A DNA stretch of 64,000 nt from positions 32,214,983 through 32,278,982 of the forward strand of contig CM038223.1 of the NCBI GenBank assembly GCA_021442155.1, read 5' to 3'. Under the pieces are notes generated by a model that saw only the letters and a list, made by a program, of their open reading frames with translations, was not told the DNA's origin and ran no database searches. The DNA comes from Cymbidium sinense (lineage: Eukaryota; Streptophyta; Magnoliopsida; Asparagales; Orchidaceae). The translations under genes were made by a program, and so were the position numbers. Of this stretch, positions 42,401 through 57,700 are shown in pieces (within the stretch, counting starts at the first letter, position 1; every line of letters starts with the position of its first letter).

Positions 42401-45400
42401 TTTCTATTCTAGAACTCCAAAGAACATCTTCGAGACTTTATCATAAGCTTTCTAAATCAATAAATATCATATGTGATCCTTCTTATTTTCTCTATGCTTC
42501 CATCAAACCTCGTAATAAAATGTATAAAGATCCATAGATCTACCCGCATGAAACCAAACTGACAGGAAACTTCAGATCACATCGTAACCTATGCTCAATT
42601 ACTCCCATAATTTTAATGTATGGCACATTAACTTAATTCCTCTATAATTTGCGTGCACACATCACCTTATTCTTAAAATATGAACCAACAAACTCTTTCT
42701 CCACTCATCTGCATCTTTTAGTCTTAAAATAACATTAAAAAGATTTGTAAGCTAAGAAATTCCTCGATCTCCTAAACATTTCCACACTTCTATTGGAATA
42801 TTATCCATCCCTGCATCCGCTTTTCCACATTTCATTTTCTTTAAAGTTCGCTTAACTTCTGATTTACTAATACTTTATAAAATAAAATGAAATTTTTATT
42901 TTTGTTTGTGGTATTAAGGTTGCTAAAAATCAGATTTTCAGATCCTTCATCAAAAATTTATTAAAATACCTCATCCACCTATTTTCTATCTTCTTATTAT
43001 TTTCATCTTTAATACACTCACTCATGCCTTTACTTCTCCTATTTCTATTAACTTATACATACATCTTTCACCTTCTTCAGATCTAATCTATCATAAATCA
43101 CTGTTTAAATTTTTCAGATCATATATCGCTTTCTTAAATTATTTTATATCTTCCCAATTCTCCGAAGCTTTACATCTAAACCAAGTTTTATAACAACGCT
43201 TCTTATTTCTTATCTTTTCTCGCACACTTGACTCACACCACCAACTATTCTTATTAAGTTTTTTTCCTTTGATTCGCCAAGCACATCTTTAAGAATATGT
43301 TTAAAGACTGACATTTTTTCCCACATAACATTACCTTTATGAACATCCCAAATTTTAATTTCTTCAGAATTGCTTCTTAAAAATTTTTATTTCAGATTCT
43401 TTAAGTCGTCCCCATCTAATCTAGGACAATAATTAAGTTTATTTTTTCTCTTACAACCTTTCATCTTAAAATCTAAAACTAATACGCCGTAGACTTAAAA
43501 TTTCATTCGAATGACCTTACAATCTTTAACAATCTAAATATTTTTTTCTTATCAAAATAATCAATCAGTTTTACTAGATCCATTTTATAAGTAATAATAT
43601 GTTCATCTCTTTCTTAAATAAAGATAAGAACTACAAAATCATGTTTCAAGAAAATCTAATATACCCTATCTTCTTCATACCCAAATCCATAACCACGAAT
43701 ACTTTTAAAATCTTCTACCACTCTACCAATACCCCATTTAAATCTCCCCAATAAATACTTTTCTTCAAGAGATCTTTGTATTAATCCAAATTTTTTCTTT
43801 TCGAGCTTACCTACAAACCTACTGACACTTATAAATATCATAATCTTAAGATCAACAATAATCTTAAAGTTTATAATTCTATCTCCACATCTATTAATAC
43901 TTATAACATTATCCTTCAAACTTTTATCTATAATCACACCTACACCATTTCTACACCTTTACCTCAATACCAAAAGCTTTAAAATCTAAACTATCAATCT
44001 CCTACTTCTCAACCCATTTAGTTTGAACACATAAAATATTTATCTTTCTATGAACCATAATATCTATTAATTCCATTAATTTACCTGTAGTACATATATT
44101 CCAAGATCCTAACCTAATTCTAGCTTTTCGGATCTAACTTCTTTGCCCGATCCACCATAAATTCCTTTTATTTAACATCGCACTCCCGGCCAGACGCGCT
44201 TAGTATTTTTCATCAGATTCGCTTAACAAGGCGCTTCGGGGACGCTCTCAAGATTAACACACAATGATTTAAAGGATCATGTCATGATTATTTCGACAAA
44301 TTTTACTGGTTTACTGACCTAACAACAACAACCTCTACTTTTTGCATCCGGACTTGGGACCGGCAATGGTAGTGTTCCTAAAAAGACTTTATAATCATTC
44401 AAAATTGTACATCAAAAACTGTACAAGTCAAAAGGTCGATCTAGTTATTTCCTTTCTCCTTATTTTTTTGTCTGAAGAGTCAACGTATAATATCATAAGC
44501 TAATAGCCTAGTGAGATGAGTAGTGCTAAAGTAAATTAATATATGACAGAAGAAACATACATGCAAAATTGAATTTGTATGAATTTAATAGCAAGTAAAG
44601 GTATGCTTGCATGTGTAAGAATTGAACAATAATATGCAAGCCTATGAAATATAAGCAGTAAACAATAAAGATAATTATATATGTATGCAGTTCATTTCAT
44701 GAAGTTTTAGTTTTGTTCTAAATTAAGTTATCTAAAATGTATATTTTCAGATAAAGTTTAACTCATGCCATCACATGTTACCGCTCTGGCCGACCAAAAC
44801 TGCTGAGATAAGGCTTCTTGTTATCCAAACATCACACCTTCTGACACCAATTGGTCCACTTTAACATAAATGCTAAGAGTCGAGAATTCTCAGATTCCTT
44901 ATCATAGACTCATATTGTCAGCACATGTGTAGGTTATTAAGCAATTTACTTACAATAATTTTATGATATTTTCTATTTATTATATGCATTAATTTTATTT
45001 GCACATTTACTTGTACCTGCACTGAATTCTTTATCAGTATGTAGAGTAATATATGACATCAAGAATACAGACTTGGATCTTAATTCACTGTAATGATTAA
45101 TAGGTTGTGCAGATAATCAATCTTATTTGAATAAAATATTAAAGAAGTATCTACATACAATATATAATGCAATCATAGTAAGTAAACAATGGTAGACATC
45201 AATCCTTATAGAAAATCTGAATTTAATTTAGTAATTATAAGTCTCACCTCAATATTTGGGCCAATTTCTTATCATGCTCATTGACACGTGTACATAACCT
45301 AACATCATAGTTTTTTTTAATCATGAAATGTTTACAATACACTTAAATGACTGCATTAATAATATCAATTTATATAGTATCTGAATTCGACTTTTTTCAT

Positions 45401-45693
45401 ATAACCTTTCCGACTTACAACTAAACGAGGATGAACAGGGAAAATAGAGAAAGAAAAATTGGTTTCACTTTATTATATAAGCTGATTTAGTAAATTTTAA
45501 TCTCTTTTTAAATCTCATCCCTTAATTTTCCACTTGTAAATTTAAGTGGAATTAACGTGTTTGCTATAGTGAGTGCAAAAGCTGAATCTTTTATTAATAG
45601 GTGCTTTAATCAGTAATTAATTAATAATTTTAATTCTTTTAATTGATTTAATCAACAATTATAAATATATTATTGATTTAATTACTTATACAT

Positions 45694-45756
<63 letters not shown>

Positions 45757-48700
45757 CACATACATATATGTATGTGCATATACATATATGTATGTATATG
45801 TATATGTATACATATATGTACATGTATATATATACATATATGTATATGTATATGTATACATATATATATGTGTGTATATATTATTTCAATCTGAACAAAA
45901 TATAGATCTTTATGAAGTAATTTATGATGATTTTTTGAGGTATGTAAAGAATAGATATATTTTACAACGCATTAAATTTTATCTGTTTGGTGTATTTTTG
46001 GGTATCATAGGGTGCTTGCATCCATGGGAAATAGGACCTAGGTCCAAATAAAATTTAATATAAATGTTAGAAGAAATCTAGTTAAATAAATTTATAATCT
46101 GTCTCATGAAGAACAACAACAACAAGCCTTTATCCCACTAAGTGGGGTCAGCTACATGAATTCTTCATCTCCATTGTGTCCTATTAAGTGTCAAATTCTC
46201 ATTTAATTCAAGTATACTAAGGTCATTTTTTATACATCTTGACCAAGTCTTTTTAGGTTTATCTCTACCTTTTTTTAATATAAGGTAAATGCATCTACTC
46301 TTCTTAGATTGGACGGTCGATGTTTTATGTGGCCAAACCATCTGACTCTCTCTTCTCATCTACTTACTCCAACTTTTTTAGAACATACTCATTTTGCATT
46401 TTATCTCAAGAGTAAAGCCACTCATCCACTGAGCATCCTCATCTCTACTACTTAACTTAGTCTTATGCTCTCTTTTTCAACATTCGCACTATAAATCATG
46501 CGGTCTTACCCCCATCTTATAAAATTTTCCCTTAAGTTTAAGCGGTACTTTTCTATCACACAATAGGCCAAATACATTCCTCCACTTCAACCATCCAACT
46601 TGAATTCTACTAATAACATCTCCATCTATTTCACCTTTATTTTGAACAACAGAGCCTAAATATCTAAATCGCTCACTCTTTTTAATGACTTGTTCACCTA
46701 ATGTCACAACACTTCCACTAGAACTTCTACAACTAAAATTACACTCCATTCAGTTTTAGATCTATTTAAACGAAAACTTTTAGACTCTAAGGTTGACCTC
46801 CATAATTCAAGTTTCTCTTGGACTCCCTCTAGTCTTATCAACAAGAAGAATGCCATCAACAAAAGCATACACCAAGGTACATCTTCTTGTAAATGTCTAG
46901 TAAGAACATCCATAACTAAAAAAAAAGACAAGGGCTTAAAGGCGATCCTTGATGTAATCCAACTGAAATAGGAAAATATTTTGTCAATCCTCCTTGTATT
47001 TGGACACAAGTAATACTAGTATACATATCCTTAATGACTTGATATATAACCAATATTAACTCCTTTCGTTGAACTCTCCAAAGAACATCTCTTGAAACTT
47101 TATCATAAGCTTTCTAAATCAATAAATATCATATGTAGATCCTTCTTACTTTCTATGCTTCTCCATCAAACCCCTTAACAAATGTATAGCATCCATAGTA
47201 GATCTACGGCATGGAACCTTGAAAACTTCATCACATCGTAACTTCTTTCAATTACTCTCTCCCATAATTTTAATGTATGACACATTAACTTAATTCCTAT
47301 AATTTTGCTCTTGTGCTTTATTCTTGAATATAGGAACCAACAAACTCTTTCTCCACTCACTGACATCTTCTTAGTCTTTAAAATAACATTAAAAAGATTT
47401 GTAAGCCAAAATTCCTTGATCTCCTAAACATTTTCACACACATTGGAATATCATCAGTCTTCTTGTTTTCCACATTTCATTTTCTTTAAAACTTCTTTAA
47501 CTTATCTGACGATAAAAATAAAATTTATATTTTTGTTTAGGATTATTAAAATCAATCGTATTTTCAGATCACCTTTGAAAAGTTTATTAAAATCTCATCC
47601 ACCTTTTTTAATATCCTTTTAAGAAAAATATTTTATGATTTTCATCTTTAATACCTTTGATCTTTACTTTTCCTATCTCTTTGGTTGGCTAACTTATACA
47701 TATATTTTTTACCTTCTTTACTATCTAATATATTGTTTAGATCACTAAAAGCTAAATTTTTTTCGTCGTATATTCTTAGAATCTCTAAACTTTATATCTT
47801 TTCAATTTTGAGTTTTACATCTAAATAAGTTTTATAACAATCTTCTTATTATTTTTTCTTTCACATTCTAACTCTATACTATTTTTATTAAAGAAATTTT
47901 TCTTTTAATTCTCCAAGCGCATTTTTGCAACTTAATTTCATTTTTGTTACTTTTTTAAAATTAGCTTAGGATCGAAAATTTTAAGCTCTTGAGCTGCTTA
48001 AAATATTTTTTATTAATTTCAGTCGTCATCTAATCCTGTGATAATTCGATTTATTTTTCATCTTCCAATCTTTAATCGTAAAATCTAAAACTAACAATCG
48101 ATATTGGATGCTTAAACTTTCACTTGGAATGACCTTACAATCTTTACAATCTAAACGATTTATTTTTCTTATTAGAAAATAATCAATCATGAAGAACAAA
48201 TTCCTAAAATCTTACATAACAGAGATTTGTTGTTTTTCCTTAGCGATCAAATTTCTAGCGATTCTGCTTTATAATACTTCTCTCTCCATCTTTGGTTGAA
48301 AAATTAAAAATTTTTGCTCTAGAATCATTGATTGAGCAATTAAAATATAACAAATGAAGTGTTTACAATAAAGGGATCAGCTATATGATATTTTTATTTT
48401 AAAAGTTTGGGTTCTTGAAATCAAATATACCCTAACTCTGAAATTTCCCTTTTAGCTGTGATGATCAAATGTCAAAAATGATTGAAATTATTGAATTGGG
48501 AAAGGGATCTTCTATTAGATTTCCTCATACTATAATTAATGTTGGTTCTGCTAGAGCTACCCTCTAGTTTAAACCAATTTTTGAAATTGTGCAGTTCATT
48601 CCTGCTAAACCTATGACCGATGATGTATCAATAAGGAGAATCGTTACCGAGGCACTACAAAGAGCACCACCCAAAAAGCTGCCAAGGGGAGAAGGCCGAA

Positions 48701-51700
48701 TGTATTCATCCTTACTGCGTTAAAAGCAATATATTACTATGGCTCTTCATAAGATGGAAATGAAGATAGGTTTTAAAGGGAGCACTATCTTTGACAGACT
48801 ATCAATAATTTTTTAATGATGATTGCTATTTAAAAGAGAGTTCTGTGAGCCTAAGCTAAAATTCATTAGTGTTGACTCTCTTAATAGTCCGCTAAAGAAG
48901 TCGATGATTTCTCAAGACATAGTTTTTGCTTTGAAAGACATGATTATGAAGTACCTTCTTTTGGCATGAAAGTGTTCAGAATGGCAAAGCGGAAGTATAA
49001 TGCCTGATGTAGGGTTGCAGGTTTTGAATAGAATTATGAGCCACAAGTGGAAGCCAATTTACCCACTACGAATGATGTAGAATTACTTAAGTGGATAAAA
49101 AAATAGTTTTGATGGAGTAATTAAAATTTTTTCTTAGGATAAGCCTTCACAGCTTATTCCAAAAGAACTACCAAGGAAGGAGGAGACTGTTTCCTCCAAA
49201 ATTTTTAGGTTGTGAAGGCTGTTACAAATAGAAATCTTGAAATAAGGGTTAAAAAATTGGTGAATCAGGTCACTAAACCAACTAATATTCATCTTAAAGG
49301 AGACAAAAGTTTGGGGAAATACTATACATGATTCAAGCATAGTTTAAGATTCAAAGGTTTAGCATTTGGTGAACACTAACATCGAGCTCTTTAATATGAA
49401 AATTCTAAGTGGGTAGTAGTCGGAAGGTTTCGACAACCATTACAAAGGGAACATATCAACCAGCTCATCCTAGTTCTTATGGTGACCACCAGGGTTTAAC
49501 ATCTGAGATGTGTTTTTTAGAAATCTATGACTGGAAGGTCCCGATCGAGTTTAGTCTCTAAAGGGCTCCAAGTTGTAAAAGATGAAGACATTCAGTATTA
49601 ATAAATATAGTCGAATGATGAAAGGTTTGATTCTTCCATCATCAACTAGAAATGCCAACATAAGTTGGACAATCTAATGATTGATGAAATTGATAATTAA
49701 CTCTTTTGGAGAAATGAAGAATCTTCATTTAATGAAGAACAACAAAATCTTAACTTTAAAGATGATGAAGTTGGCGACAGCATAGAAGTCAAAGTTGCTC
49801 ATATGGCGGATCAAAATTTTGACTTACCTATTCAGTATGTATACACACACTCGTGAAAACAGAGAGTAGCACCAGAACCTTCAGATGTGAAGCAACATCA
49901 AAAAGGTCAGAGCTACCATGTGCCTGAAGATGAGACATGGGAAAAGCTTGAGAAAGTTGAAGAAGTGATTGATGTAGTAATGAAGTTATAGTGCAAATTA
50001 ATATTGATGAGGCTCTCTTGATTAATCACTTGGTCGGCCATGACATTGCTATTAGAAATGACGAAGGGGATTTTGTAAAAGCTACTTGCAGGCAAATGGA
50101 GCACTGGGATATCATCAAAGTAGAACAAGAAGTTGTGTATTTCATCAGGGAATGCATGGAAAATTGGTTGCTTTTTTTTAAATTTTTTTTATTTAATTTA
50201 TTTATTATTTATTATTTATTTTATTTTATTTTTTTTATCATTTTGAAGGAGAGAACAATTCAATAATGACCTCCTCTAACAAACCATGAAAAGCTATAAA
50301 TGGGCTTTTCAGTTATCCATCAACATTCACTTTCCTCTTCCAATTCAAGCAAGTCATTTTCCACTACATTTCAAAGGAAGGTAACAAATTAGCAAATGTT
50401 TGCACTAAGCATGTTCAAAATTTTACTTATGGTACAACATTGACATGGATAGGCATACTATTCCTCCTCTCTTTTTTATCATTTTGAAGAATGATAGAAA
50501 GAATGCAATTTTTTTTTAGTTTTTCACTTTTTGGACTTTATTTTGTAACCTTTTTACTTTTCTAATGCAATTGTAACATTTCAAGGAAAATGAATTCTTA
50601 GCTTTAAAGAAGAGATCAAGAAATCAACTAACTCAATAATTGTCATATATATATATACTAGCGACACTTTCTCATATTATTATGTCTATATATAGATATA
50701 TGTATAGGGGCAATGCACTATTGACCATGCATGGTGTAACTAGCGCACTCCATTTTGTTGGACCACATAGTGCCATGCAAATGGTGTTGAGGGTACGCCA
50801 CGCCATGTCACACCATGTGTCAGTGTGTGTTGTTTTGTGCCATTGATGTGTATGCTTGAAGCAATATGCATGTGATATAGGTAAGAGTTACATTTGAGAG
50901 TAAAGTTGTAGGAGGGCTAGTGGCCTATAAGGCTGCGCTAAGTCTTAGGAAGTTGATAGTATTGGGATTGAAGGCACGGTATGGAGAGTGGTTATGCTCT
51001 TATGTTTAAGAGTAAGTGGCATGGTTTGGAGAGGAGATTGAAGGAAAGAGTCGCATATGAGAGTAAAGTGGTAGGAGGGCTGTCGGCCTATGAGATGACA
51101 CTAAGTCTTAGGAAGTTGATAGTAGTGGGATTGAAGGGATAGTGAATGAAGGGGATGGTTATGCTCTATAGTTAGGAGTAGGTGGCATGGTTTGGATAGG
51201 AGGTTGAAGGTTGTATGGAGAGGGTTAGTTGTGTGATTGGTGATAATGTTGCAGTGAAAAATGACGTATAAGGGATGGAACCAATTTTGTTTTATTTTGG
51301 GCTACATGAGAGAGGTGTGATTGCAAGGGGTTACACAACAAAGAATGGAGTAATTTGCTTCTTGATATGGGCATTTTGTTTAAGTAAAATCAACATTATG
51401 AGGTATTGTAAATTTCTTTATGTATATATTAGATAAATAAATGTATGAATATGTATATACTCATGTGTGTATATATATATATATATATATACATATATAC
51501 ATACATACATATGTATGTATATATATACACACACACACATATATTCCTTTTAAGTCTCAAACTGTCTACTTATTTTTTATATATTTGTGACTTTGTGATA
51601 GATATTTAATTTTGGAAGCCTATAATTTAAATTACATGATTATACATTTTAGTTTATATTTATTATTAATTTGATGCTTATATTTATTAAGTCATATTTG

Positions 51701-54700
51701 CTAATTACATCAACACTGCCTTTGTTTGGTCCCAAGTCCCAAATGTGAAAAGTCGAGGGTTGTGTTATGCAGTCAACAACCAACATAAAATTTGTTGAAA
51801 AAAATCATGACATTAATCCTTTAATACATTGTGCTAATGCTAGGGCGTTCCCTGGAAGTGATGAGATGTATGACCTAAATACATTGAAAAGTGTGCAAAG
51901 GCCGCTACACCGGTACTCGGGTGCAGTGTTAAATAAGCAAGAGTTTTCACATTATAGACGGATGCGAGAAAAGAAGTAAGTACATGAAACTAATATTAGG
52001 TTAGGAACTTAGAATATAGACACTCTTATATGTAAGTTAATGGAGTTAATAGATATTATGATCCGTAGGACGATAATATCTTATGTATTCAAGAAATTAA
52101 ATGGTTTGGAGGAAAAGCCAAAGAGATTGATAGTTTAAGTTTTAAATTTTGGTATTCAGGTAAGAGTCAAACTTGAAATAGTATAGGTGTGATTATAAAT
52201 AAAAATTTGAAGGATACTATTGTATATATTAATAAGGTTGGAGATAGAATTATAACTTGAAAAATTATTGTTGATACTAAGATTATTAATGTTATAAGTT
52301 TTTATGCTCTTCAAGTAGGTTTGGATGTATGCTCAAAAGAAAAATTTTGGAAAGACTTAAGAGGAATTAATACAAAGGATACCTTTTGAAAAAAAATATT
52401 TATTGGTGGAGATTTAAATGAATATATTGGTACAGTGATAGAAGATTTTAAAAGGATTTATGATGATTATGAATTTAGAGTGACTAATGAAGAAGATAAA
52501 ATTATATTAGATTTTTTTAAGTTTATTATTTTGTAGTTGCTAATATTTTATTTAAGTAAAAAAAATGAACATATTATCACTTACAAGAATGGATATAGTA
52601 AAACACTGATTGATTATTTTCAAATAAAAAAATGAATCGTTTAAATTGTTAAGATTGTAAGATCATTTTGGGTGAAAGTTTAAGTACCTAACATTGATTA
52701 CTAATTTTAGATTTTAAGATGAATGATTCGAAGATAAAAAATAAATGAAATCATTATCTTAGGTTTAGATGAGGGTATTTAAACAACACTAATAAAAATA
52801 TTTTTAAGAGTAAGTTATAAGATTTTAAATTTTGGGATGTTCATGAGGAAGTTAATATTATGTGAGAAAAAATAACAAGTGAAATTAAGCAAGTTGTAAA
52901 AAAGGTGCTTGGGGAATTAAAAGTAAAAGCATCTTTTAGTAAAAATAGTTGGTGGTAGAGTCAAAATATGCAAGAAAAGAAAATAAATAAGAAGTTTTGT
53001 TAAAAAATTTGGTTTATATGTAAAAGTTAGAGAATTGGGAAAGATATAAATTGATTTGTAGAGATTTTAAGAAAGCAATATGTGATGTAAAAAGTTTAGT
53101 TTTTTTGTGATTTTTAAGGTAGATTGGATACCAAAGAAGGTGAAAGATGTATGTATAAGTTAGCCGAGCAAAGAGATTGGAGAAATAAAAATAGCTTAAG
53201 TGAGGTGCATTAAAGATGAAAATCCTAAAATACTTGTCTTAAAAAAGATGTTAAACATAGGTGGATTGTGATATTTGATAAACTTTTCAATGAAGGATTT
53301 GAGAATATGGTTGATTTTAGCAAACATTAGTTCCTTAAACAAAAATATAAAATTTTATTTTTATCATTGTATTAGTAAAGTTGAATTTGGCGAGGTTTTA
53401 AAGAAAATGAAGTGTGAAAAAACAGTAGGACCTGATAATATTCCAATAGAAGTGTGAAAATGTTTAGGAAATCAAGTAATTTTTTGTTTTACTAAGTTTT
53501 TAATGTTATTTTAAAGGTTAAAAGATGTCAAATGAGTGGAGAAAGAATGTGTTGATTCCTATATTCAAGAATAAATGTGATGCACAAGAGTGCGCAAATT
53601 ATAAATGAATTAAGTTAATGTGTCATACATTAAAATTATGGGAGAGTAATTGAGCATAATTTATGATGTGATATAAAAATTTCTCAAAGTCAATTTGGTT
53701 TTATGCTGAGTAGATCTAGCATGGATGTTATACATTTGTTGAGAGATTTGATGGAGATGTATTGTGAAAGTGAGGAGGATCTACATATGATATTTGTTAA
53801 TTTAGATAAAGCATATGATAAAGTTTCAAGAGGAATGCTTTGGAGAGTACTAGAAAAGAAAGGAGTTAATATTGGTTATATTCAAGTCATTAAGGATATG
53901 TATACTGGAGTTGTTACTTGTCCAAACATAAGGACGATTGACAAAATATTTTCCTATTTCAGTTGGATTACATCAAGTATCGGCTTTAAACCCATGTAGA
54001 AATGGCCTTGCAATTAAAATTTCAAACTACTTTCAAGGGTTTTCTAATGAAAATAATAAACAAAAATGTAAAACATGTAATTCCTATTTAATTCAAATGC
54101 ATAAAAAATTATATATTTTATTATCATCCTTATTTATATGATATAAAACAAACTACATCAATTTCCTAGGGTAGGAATAATTTTCCTTGAGAGATAAAGA
54201 GTCGTGTTATCTCTCTAGAAGGATGGAGAAGCAACAATGCATTCTATCAGATAAATTGTGGAATAGCTGAAAGTAGATGATATCACCATCTCGTTAGAAC
54301 AATTGTAGCATTTGCATTTCTTAGGAGGGTGTGTGGTTGATCTTAGGGGAGATGTAGCATAACTCTTCAAGATTGCTTGTTAGAAAGGGTGAATAAACCA
54401 GTTGAAGAAGCCATTGTGGATCTTTTGAAGAGGCGTGGGATAAGGTTCTCTGGATTGGTGCAAACAAAAAATGAAAAAGGTCATTTTTTGGGTGTTGGGT
54501 ATTGATTTGGTTGGTTGTATGACATAGAATAGCTGGATAGTTTAGATTATATCGGATAATGACTAGATGGAAAATGACAAGAAAAACTTGGATTAATTTG
54601 GAATTTGATTCTAAAGATGAGTTGATTTGAATTTAAATTAGATTGTAATGTTTAATGGAGAGATTCTTTGAGTTGGTGGTTACAAATTTTGAATTAAAAT

Positions 54701-57700
54701 TTAGTTTTGATATTGAATTTCAAGCTCAAATTTGAATAAATCATCTAAATGAGGTTTAGAGGAACAAATGAAGATCCAATGATGTATACCTATCAAATAT
54801 GGAGGAAAAAAATCTTATACATTAGTGGCGTTGAAACAATAAAAAAATTAGGAAAATTTAGTGAAATAGGAAGACAACAAAAAAAAAAAAACAAGAAAAT
54901 TTGTGCAAGAATGCAATGACATCATGAAAGAAGATGGAAGTACTAAAATAAAACTGCAAACAATTGTTGTAATTTCATCAATTCAATATTCTTAATACAC
55001 GTACATTTACATGTGTGTATGTGTGTGTTGTTGCACATGTGCTTGCGCATGTGTATGTGTGAAATTAAGCAGCCATTGAATGGGTTGGAGGAAATTTTTA
55101 TTCTAATCTTCAAAATTGGCTATTTATAGAAATAGCCTAACAAGTGAAATTCCAAAACTACCTATTAAGGCTTATAACATAATAATACTCATGAAAATAA
55201 TAACGACAAATAATAACATTTGATTTCAAATTTATAAAAATTCATTAAGGAAATCCTATATTGAACATGATTATCTTAAGAGGTAGTAAAGTAGAACCCA
55301 TCTAAATTAATGTGTGGAAAATAATCAAAGATAGCACTAATAAAATTTGCAGATATAATTAATGTCAGAGGAATGAGTTGAAAAATGAGTAGATTGAGAG
55401 TAATTGGCTAGAGTTTGGAAATAATAATTTTCATAAGTTATCAACAATAATAAATGGTGAATAAAATTTTGTAAGTTTGACACCCAATAATTAGATATGT
55501 TATCATTTCCTTATATACATAATTTGTGTTGAATGAGTTAATTTAGCATTTATAACTATTGGCTCTATTTGAAAAATGTCTAAATTTCTAGGAACCTTAT
55601 GACCTCTCTTATGATTTGTTTTATCAATTATTTAGTTCACATCCTTCTTAAGTTAATTCTTTTATTGTTATTACTTATTTTGGATGGTTTTAGTCTTCAT
55701 CACTCGTAATTTTTTATATGCAGGTTTGAAGCAGACATGCTTGCATTTTCTGGTTGTTATTTTGGTGGTGGTGAAAAAGAGCGGAATGAGCTCAAAAAAA
55801 TTAGGCAACGTTGGGAGACATTACCTGTATGATTATTTTTCTTGAGCTTGTTTTCTTTTAACATTAGATGTGTCATTTCAACTCTAAGATTACTACTTCT
55901 AATTTTAATTTATTTGAATCTCATATTTATTTTTTATATTATAATGACTTTTTGCTATTGATTTTTATGTAAAAAAACTTTATGATAGGCATAAACTATC
56001 ATTTCATTGACAACATTAGTATAACCTTTCCTTATTTAATTACATGCAAATTTATTATCTTATAGCTAGTTATTTTTATTAAGGGTTACATCTTCATTTT
56101 AATGTTTTTTTTTTTCTTGAACACATTTTAGAATGTCAAACTATGTTACAAACACTTTCCATAGAATTCATCCAATATAGTTTTATTTATAATTATCATG
56201 AGGATATGTTAATCAAATCATTTTAGAAACTAAACAAAGTTTAACTGATTAGGAGCCAACTTGAACTGCCTGTAGTTGTAAACTCAACGAGCTTAAAGTC
56301 ACCTAGAACTACACTTTAGACAATTTTGCCAAGAATTAGCCCCAACTTTGCCCTTAATATGAAGCTACTAAATTTGTATTGGGGACTCACAAAGTTGACA
56401 TTAGTTGAAGCTATTCACCTAGAAGAAATCATCAACTTAACCTAGAATATTGGGTATTTGACTTTGGGTTCTTGTTAGAAAAACTCGCTGAATTGTACAC
56501 ACTCTCAAATTGCCCACTATTTTCATGACCTCTAACTGACTTGAAGTCCAACCGTCTTGCTACACATGTTGTCACACCAAGTTTAATCTATATAATTTCT
56601 ATGTAATTATACTATGCAACCAATTCTATAATATTTTTCATTGATCTTCGTTTATAAATAAGGTATCATTGGTCAAGCCCAAAAAAAAAAAATCATAATC
56701 ATATAAAGTTCTAGTTAATGTCTCTACAAAATATTTTTCTATTAGAATTATTTTCCAACTATTTGGTTTGAAACCCCTTTTTGTTCATGGTGGTTCAATT
56801 GAGTTCCATGTAGACCAATTCTTTCATATTTCTGTTGAGACTCCCCCGCCCCAGCTCTCTCTCTCTCTCACACACACATTTATTTCATATCTTTAATAAA
56901 TTTTTTGTATCTTCCAACATACAACCTTAGATCCAACATCCACTTTGATGTCGTGTGGATCATGCTGAAGATTAGGATAATAACATGGATTGTCACAAAG
57001 GTTGCGAGAGATTCTTATACAAGTGAAATAAATGTTTTTGTCATCTCAAAATAATTACTATACATACTGGATCATTTGAAAAGGGTGGTCCATGGGATAT
57101 TTGAGTGCTTTCCACAAGTTGTTCTTCCTCGCACTCGAGAAAGGAAAATTGTTATTTCTCTTAGGTGTCGTTGTTTAATAACTCCAAGAGCTATTCTCTA
57201 GCTCTATCTCAATATGATAAACCCTAGGACTACAAATGAGTTGAGAATTCTTGTTGATAAGACTAGAGAGGGAGTTCAAGAGAAACTTGAATTATGGAGG
57301 TCAACCTTAGAGTTTTAAGGCTTTTGTTGAGTAGATTTAAAATTGAATACATAGAGTGTAATTTTAGTTGTAAAAGATTTAGTTGTGGGGTTGTGACAAT
57401 GGGTGATCAGGTCATTAAAAAGATTGAATGTTTATCTTGAGTCTATTGTTCAAAGTGATGATAAAATAGATGGGGATGTTATTAGTGGGATTCAAGTTGG
57501 ATGATTAAAGTGGAGGAATGCATCTGGACTATTGTGTGATAGAAAATTACCACTTAGAATTAAAGAAAATTTTTATAAGATGGCGGTGAGACCTTCAATG
57601 CTTTATGGCATAGAATATTGGCTAGTAAAAGAGAAGCATAAAATTAAGTTAAGTGTTGCAGAGATGAAGATGCTCATGTGGCTTTACACTTAAGACAAAA

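Noticed and set aside
45752..46051. 99-codon frame with Y/V repeats
   Set aside because: It is the translation of a TA/TG/CA microsatellite.
48200..50270. Integrated pararetrovirus relic
   Set aside because: No movement protein, coat, protease or RT motif of that group was seen; only a weak RNase H-like resemblance remains.
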